Source of the DNA: Diphasiastrum complanatum
Lineage: Eukaryota; Streptophyta; Lycopodiopsida; Lycopodiales; Lycopodiaceae
Assembly (NCBI GenBank): GCA_029204225.1
Contig: CM055100.1
Location: forward strand, 3,755,089-3,819,088
Length of the DNA: 64,000 nucleotides
Direction of reading: 5' to 3'
Below, piece by piece: positions 57,793 to 64,000 of the stretch (its first letter is position 1; every line of letters starts with the position of its first letter). The position numbers and the translations under genes were made by a program. Below the pieces are notes generated by a model. That model saw only the letters and a program-made list of their open reading frames with translations, ran no database searches and was not told the origin of the DNA.

Positions 57793-60211
57793 CTACCCGG
57801 CGACAATCAATGGTTGTCGAAGACTTCCTGTAATTGGAAATGTGTGATCATTTCTATCAAGGCTTAGTAACTATATGCTTACTCACAATTCTAGTAAAAA
57901 TTAAAAATTGGGGCATTCGCTCAAAAAATCACCTAATTGATAAACCTTAAACCTTGAACCCTAAACCAAATGTAAGAGTTCTATGAAAAGAAAGAAAAAA
58001 CAGGAATCATGTGAAACTTGAGGAATTTGGTTGAAAAATAGCATCACTACCAAAACCCTAAACCCCGAATTGAATGATGTAGGTATACCTGCAACATCTT
58101 CACCACCACTGGCTTGTCTTTTTAGATTTCTTGACCTTTCAACCTTCTCCTTAAATTCTGCTCTGATTAATTTGGTTAGGAGCAATCCTGCGAGGAAAAC
58201 TGACAACATGAGCATGGCAAAGACACTATCCCATCCATATAGAGAAAGGTAGCCAGTCAGCAAAGGTCCAAGGGCAGCTCCAAAAGATCCAGTGCCATCA
58301 ATGATGGCTGTAACTGTAGCCAAAGCTCTTGCATTTCCTTTCAAAGAACCGTGAGTACCCAGATCAGCAGAAACTGCAGTAGTGATGAGTGCATATGGCC
58401 CATTGATCAATAGGCCTGAAAGCATCATGAGCCCCACATTCAAATACAAAGACACCCCACCGAACAGACGATACAAAAGCAATACAGGGATAGTCAGATA
58501 TGTAAAACTTGCTGCAGTCATGGCCTTTGCATGCGACTTGTCAGATATGAAGCCAGCAAGAATACCACCCACAACTCCACCCAAATCAAATAGTGTAGAA
58601 AGATTTCCTGCCGTCTGATTTGAGAGGTATTGTCCTGCTATCTCTGCACACAATGTTGACAATGATCTTGAGAAAACGATGATGTTAAACTGAGTTATGA
58701 TGCCACATGGATATAATGCTCATCTTTTTCAGGGCATTGGAAGTCCTGATTTTCTTTTAAGAGCAGGATATATTGTATACAATTGAAAAGTGAACTAGCC
58801 CACAGTTGCCAAGGTTCACAAGCATTCATTCCAAAGAATTATGTGCCAAATAGATGCGATTGTAGCTTTTTCGTTTTGTAACTTAAACATGGCCCATGCA
58901 GGACTAGTGATTCTTGGTATAGTCGTAACACATGATGAAGTATCTGTCTTACTAGAAGAGAAAGCAAGCATAAACAACATAAGTAGATGAGACCAATTTG
59001 ATAGAAAACTTACTTGTATTTCTGATGTAGTAAGGCAGCCAATCCAAGAATGTGTATGCTACCAACTTTGAAAAGAAGAGACAGAAAGAAAAGGAAATCA
59101 CCCCCGGAATCATCCATGCTTCCAGAAATCCTACAGGAGCCTCAATGCTCTGCGAGTCGAGAGTTTTATCCTCTGCTGAATGCAAGACATTACTTTCTGC
59201 ATCCGGGGCATCCTGCAATTTGCTGTGGATGCTTTCAATGCCAATCACTGTGGCCTCTTCTGTGACATTGCTTGCGGTCCCCGATTCATAGTCTGCCAGT
59301 AGAGCTCTGTTTTCAGATAGATCCTGGGCATTAGAACTATCAATAGCCCGATTAGCATTCGCTTCATGTGGGGAAACTAAATCCAGGTCAGCTGGCTCCA
59401 CCACCAAGAACAGAAACACAAGAACACCTCCAGAGATTATGAGAAGCCCAGGATAGATAAAGGACCATCCCCACCCTGCCTGCAGTGCACTTGCTGCAAC
59501 TAGAGACCCAACAATGTTTCCTACAGAGGTATGAGCATTCCAAATTCCCATTATCAAACCTCTTTTGTTATTGGAAAACCAATTTCCAACAATTGCTACA
59601 ACACAAGGCCACCCTGTGGACTGAAACACTCCTGCCATCATTTGTACAAAGAGGAAGTACCACAACACATGGATGTTCCACCAATAGGCCATACCAAAAA
59701 GGCAGACAAAGGCACCACTGCCTATCATCCCCACCGTAAGAAACAATCTCAGGTTTGATCTATCTCCTAACTGGCCAGAAAAAAACATGCCAAAGGAATA
59801 GAAGGCTAAAAATGTCATATCGATCTCTCCGAGAAGGACACTACCATCTTTTCTATTGAAAGGAGCCCACCCCTTCTGCGCAACCGATCCCAACCCTGCT
59901 ACTCCTTCATGAGAAACGTTCCCATCTACACGCTTTATGTAAATGAGGTTCAAAGGCCATGGAAAAGGATCAGATAAGCCGGTGTATTCCAAACCCACAG
60001 TAGGAGAAGTAGATTTTGGGTGCAGTACACCACTCACAATGCTGGGGGGCTTGCGAGATGCATGGTAGCAGGTATAAGCTATGAAGGTAACGACCAGGAC
60101 CACAGCTCTGTGGAAATTAACACCCAAATGTTTCCCTCCCAGACATCTCAGAAGCAGGATTCCAGGAGGGATACTTCTCTTCTGCCTGTTTGTTTCTGAG
60201 GATGAACTCAT
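57793..60211 (-). CDS. G3Pp: Glycerol-3-phosphate transporter-like MFS protein (SLC37/G3Pp family)
   Basis: Three exons in phase: 60211-59014, 58643-58089 and 57827-57793, giving 595 residues. Donors are CAA|GTAAGT and CAG|GTATAC, acceptors TGTGCAG and TTACAG. Exon 1 holds TM1 with the family signature YHASRKP (about residue 53), the loop with [13 protein letters not shown] and GQLGDR (MFS motif A position), and TMs 2-6. A long acidic cytosolic loop follows (about 290-365), then TM7 ([20 protein letters not shown]). Exon 2 carries [31 protein letters not shown] and [18 protein letters not shown], the most conserved part, plus TMs 8-12. Exon 3 adds a short tail. The fold is a 12-TM antiporter; the family exchanges phosphate for glycerol-3-phosphate or other sugar phosphates at membranes. 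Every frame is intact, unlike the rest of the window, so this is a functional host gene. The third exon is inferred from splice signals only. Confidence 0.92.
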
Positions 60212-61080
60212 TCTGTGCTCAAATCGAAACTCAATCTGGAAATTGAAAATCTTGAGTAGTCAATAAACGAACGATCATTCAGGTAGGCTATTCAACAGAT
60301 TGACGATTGAAGCAATGGAAATGCTATACTCTTAAAAATTTGCTAATCCTTGATTGCTCTGTTATGGCTTCCAATGCAAGATTATACTTGTTTGCCTAGA
60401 TTAAGAAGATATTTCAGACTGTATCCAATTTCAGTTGAGCTGAGCTGTTGGAATATTTACAGCAAAACTAAAAAGGTACATACAAGGAACATAGGACTTC
60501 TCTTCTGTCAAAAACCAGAAAAAAGAAAACCCAGAAAGATCGGGATACAGAATAATGTGCTTATCTGATGATCAGCACTTTTAATCAACAAAGCAGAGAA
60601 AACTCACCAAAATGAGAGAGAAAGCGACTTAAAAGGCAACTAATACAACAGGACCAAATCAACAGAGCAGAGAAAACTCACCAGAAATGAGAGAGAAAGA
60701 GACCAGAGAAGCAACTAATACAGGATCAAAGCTAGCAAATCCCAGAAAGCAACCTGCAAGTAGACCCCAAAAAGTGCATTAGTAGAGAGAGAGTGACATA
60801 GAAAGAGAGAAAAGGCTTCATCACAAATGGCAAAGGCAAAAGCAAAAGCAGTAGAAAGTTCTTCAACGAACCCACCAAAATCTAACACATTTGGAGCGCC
60901 CCACAAGGCTGAAACGGATCGCAATTGCTTGCAGAGGTAGATCCACCGCTAAAGCTCAGATCTTGCTTACTCCTACTGTCCTACATCGTCATGGAACGCG
61001 AGAGAGAGAGGAGCGAGAGAGTACCAACTATAGAGCAGAGAGGTCTTGGGATACCTGAATTTCTGATCCGACCAACAACT
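60212..61080 (-). promoter_or_regulatory. 5' UTR and promoter region of the transporter gene, with tandem duplication
   Basis: A 70-bp unit (AACTCACCA(A)AAATGAGAGAGAAAG and neighbours) occurs twice, at about 60587-60655 and 60658-60727. On the minus strand each copy presents GGTGAGTTTT, a good splice donor, so the 5' UTR may use either of two duplicated donors and an intron ending near 60230. 60980-61020 is a GA-rich tract, common near plant transcription starts. Confidence 0.45.
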
Positions 61081-61239
61081 CGTACCTCAAAAATGGGTCC
61101 GGGGATATGGGGGTATCAAAGTATATTCATGGCATATTCTTGAGGGATTTCCACTTAGAGCAAAAGTACAGTGTCTATTGTAGCCATCTCTTTCACTTTC
61201 TTTAAAAATTAAGTGTAATTTGAGTGGTATAGACAACCT

Positions 61240-61435
61240 CCCTTGGTGGGGCCCCTTTCATCCAAGGGTAGTGAAAATGGGTGCTCACCCACCACCCTTG
61301 GATGAGAGTGATGGAGCCCATGCTTGCATTTATGAAGCACACACACCACCCTTGGATGAGAGATGAGGGATGTGTTCATCTTAGGTGGGTGTTAGGCTTG
61401 CATAGATCTAGCACTCACCAGTCTTGGATGAGGAA
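61240..61435 (+). repeat. Dispersed CACCCTTGGATGAGAG repeats
   Basis: CACC(C)TTGGATGAGAG or close variants occur at about 61290, 61345 and 61420, with a related TTTCATCCAAGGGTAG in inverse orientation at 61256. This could form small stems. Confidence 0.6.
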
Positions 61436-63088
61436 GGTTTTCATGAGTTTCATGTGAAGATAGTCATGATCATTTGTGAAGATAGTCACGATTACCTATA
61501 CGAATGTACTTCCTGACACGAGAGATCCATAGATGTAATTTTTATAAGTACCTAACGCAATTGTGCCATGATAGAAGCACTTACGTTTTTTTTTCCACTT
61601 GAGGAGCATAAAGGTATCACACAACGCCACTTGTAGAAGATAAGTGAGGAATGAGTTGTAGAAGATAAGTGAGGAATGAGTCCTATGCACTAGAAGCAAA
61701 GCATATCCAAGAATGATTCTTCCATTGGCTTAAAGCACATTCCAACGACAACACCTAGCCTTGGCCATCTTTTTCAATTTGACAATTATTTCAAGGTGTT
61801 GATTTGAGACATGTGAATATAAGTGCATTTCAAAGAGGGCTTCTATTTGTTTTTTAAAACTTGGTGGTTTTAATGTTTCAACAACTTTTGTGTGGAATTG
61901 TATGAATGCTTCAGAGGCCTACAATTTCGCCACTTTTTTTTTTATCACAAGCCACTCATGCTCTCTATTACATTTAATTATGTCTCAAAATACCAACGGA
62001 AGTGTATGTAAGTTAAAACATGTTCATAATTGTGTGATAACTCAAGAGGCGTTTGATCGTCTCTCCCATGCTCAAAGGTCAAACCTCTTTTGGCATAAAT
62101 CACATTAGAATGATGGGCAAGAAAAAAAAATAGAACTATTAAGTAGCTCTTAAGACCTCACTTAAACACTTTTGCTAAACAAGAATATAGTTAGAATTCC
62201 CAACTTTGTAATGGCTTAAAAGTTGGAAATGAAGCAAAGGGGTGATGAATCAAGCATAACATCAATAAACCCATATGTTGTCCTAATCTGCTATGCAAAT
62301 TAACATTGATCGAATGAGCTTGGATCATTCTCCTATGTAACACTGCTTGAAACTACCAACAAATGAGGCTCTAAACTCCTACTTATATTGTGAATTCATC
62401 CATGCTAGAACTAGTAGGTAGGGAGGAATCACATGCATCAAAACTGTAAATTGACTATTAATAATAGTTAAATAACGACTTTTGCCTTGACATCTCCATG
62501 CAACTAATATGAAGTGAACTTATAAGTCCTATATGCCTAATACAAATTAATTTACTTGAGTATCTTGGGCTAAATTATGTCCTAACTGAAGTTGTACCCA
62601 TGGAAACTAGTGTATCATCAGTGTATATCATTGTAGATTAGTCACTGAGTACAAGAAAGTATGATTATACATCTTTACTAGTTCTACTTGATCCGTCCTA
62701 TGTTCGAAATAGGCTACGAGTCGATTCTATCCTTCGACCTAGACCAGGATTGAAATTTGTTTTGATACTCAGAGATCAAAAACAAACTTCGATCTTATGT
62801 GCATATCTTTTCAATTTTTCTGGAGTATTTACAGCTTTAGGATGCTCATTGAAAAGTGGGTTTTCACTTGAGCTTTGAAATCCAACACTTCCCCTCAATG
62901 TGGATTTTAACTGTGTCAAAATATTACACTGTTAAAAATTAGAAAATTAGAAAATCATATATCCAATTTATGGTCCATTATGAAGATGCATTTCTACAAT
63001 TTTTAAAATTTATCGTCTAATTCCATAGCCTCACACGCTCTTCAATTTCTTGAGCTTGTGTTGTGGGTTTTGAAAGGATCAAGCACCC
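61436..63088. other. Spacer
   Basis: AT-rich, no supported gene. A short tandem duplication of GAAGATAAGTGAGGAATGAG occurs at 61634-61680. Confidence 0.5.
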
Positions 63089-63534
63089 CATGGTGGATTT
63101 ATAGTGGTGCAAGCTCACACATGACTTTTCACAAAGAGTATTTCACTTCTTTGTTAGCATATGAAGAAGACAAGAAAGTGATTTACACGACCAATGATGG
63201 TGAGTGTGCAATCAAAGGGATTGGCACAATTCCTATTTCTCTCTCTACAAATAGGAATGTTCATTTGAAGGATGTTTTGTTCATACCCTTCATTACCAAG
63301 AATTTACTTACTGTGAGTCAAATGCTATGCAATGGTCTTAAGTTTGAGTTTGATGGAGATGCTTGTATGATCAAAAGGAAGGATGTCTTGATTGCAAAAG
63401 GTAAAAGGCAAGGGAAGTTATTCAAACTAGATGCTTGTGTTATTGCTAACCAAGTTGGATGTGTGACCAGTGAGCAAATTGACAAAATTTCCAGAATGTT
63501 CACACGTGTGGGAATGATCCACAAAGGTGATTGA
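63089..63534 (+). pseudogene. Ty1/copia protease fragment (Tyr-Ser-Gly), inverted copy of 31249-31695
   Basis: The plus frame has WWIYSGASSHMTFHKEYF, ECAIKGIGTIPISLS and DVLFIPFITKNLLTVSQM, then the same non-copia tail RMFTRVGMIHKGD and stop as at 31249. Homology begins sharply at CATGGTGGATTTATAG, after unrelated sequence. No gag precedes it. Confidence 0.88.
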
Positions 63535-64000
63535 TCTTATTAAGCTTTATTATTAGCACAAAAAACTGATTCTAGATTGAATAGCAAGATCTAGTAAAGA
63601 ATTTAATGGCTTAACCACAATCTAGCATGCTAAGAATCAGAGAATGATAGCTTTAATTACAAATGAGCAAAAGTACAAGAATTTTAGTGTATGAGCATTA
63701 GCCTCAACACGAGTTAGAGAGAGAAAGAGAGAGAGAGATATTCAGTCAAATAATGGTGTTGATCCAAAATGGCATGGAATAGCTACAAAGCTTGGTTCTT
63801 CATCAAAGATTATGAGAATAGCTACACATATTTATGGAGTTTGAGGTAGCTCGAGGTAGAACCACATTCGTCCACCGTTCAATCATATCTAAAGTGAAAA
63901 CTAGAGTCTAAGTGACATTTGTCACATCTCATGCATGTATATCTACATACTTTTACCAAGTGTCATATTTCTAACTAGAATTGTACAAATCATGGCTCGA
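63535..64000 (+). repeat. Repeat shared with 30797-31248 (inverted)
   Basis: Continues the match to the minus strand of the 31-kb copy up to about 63993 (ACAAATCAT), including the purine-rich GAGAGAGAAAGAGAGAGAG tract. The match stops or pauses just before the window edge. Confidence 0.85.

Noticed and set aside
58682-58940. Extension of exon 2 of the transporter upstream to the Met before CAEIAGQ
   Set aside because: The in-phase AG acceptor at 58644 and the family's continuous sequence across the exon 1/2 border favour splicing, so that Met lies in the intron.
59050-59758. Several plus-strand ORFs of 70-84 residues
   Set aside because: They are antisense shadows of exon 1 of the transporter gene.

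Overview
The window is nuclear DNA of a land plant. It holds nested Ty1/copia and Ty3/gypsy LTR elements, a MULE-type DNA transposon, Helitron-type helicase debris, many microsatellites, and one intact spliced plant gene of the glycerol-3-phosphate transporter (SLC37/G3Pp) family. Most transposon reading frames are broken. Large repeat content and AT-rich spacers would suit a big-genome plant such as a fern or gymnosperm, but the sequence does not fix the species.

Layout. 1-4.4 kb: spacer plus a minus-strand copia gag-protease relic. 4376-11703: a minus-strand LTR element with a gypsy-type primer binding site and no visible reverse transcriptase or integrase. It carries a divergent histone H3 gene (9259 down to about 8296) with its own TATA box, an unidentified spliced plus-strand gene (6.7-8.05 kb) and an unidentified minus-strand ORF. 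12-31 kb: a nest in which copia element 13460-20038 (target duplication TACTC) sits inside the 5' LTR of a gypsy element 13052-26007 (target duplication ATAGA/ATAGC), which itself sits inside a minus-strand copia integrase region. A short tRNA-like/LTR-like unit lies at 26.7-26.9 kb. 28-32 kb: further copia and gag fragments, one of which is repeated in inverse orientation at 63.1-64 kb. 33-36 kb: microsatellites, a foldback element and GC-rich hairpins. 36307-50231: a minus-strand copia with both LTRs, split by a 9.5-kb element (38608-48111) with about 43-bp terminal inverted repeats. 50.6-52.04 kb: decayed PIF1/Helitron helicase, then two MITE-like units. 57793-60211: the transporter gene. 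60.2-64 kb: its upstream region, spacer and a copia fragment.

Two systems stand out. First, an LTR element carries a histone H3 that keeps the extreme N-terminus (ARTKQT) and the whole histone fold, has centromeric-H3-like features (TNLLIP, a Trp in helix 2), lacks the tail lysines that carry silencing marks, and has a long C-terminal extension. Second, a MULE-like transposon carries, beside its SWIM transposase, both halves of what looks like a beta-class amino-methyltransferase (motif IV on the plus strand, motifs X and I on the minus strand). It may be a transposon-borne DNA methyltransferase split by an inversion. Both loci are degenerate here, so intact copies elsewhere in the genome are the key test.
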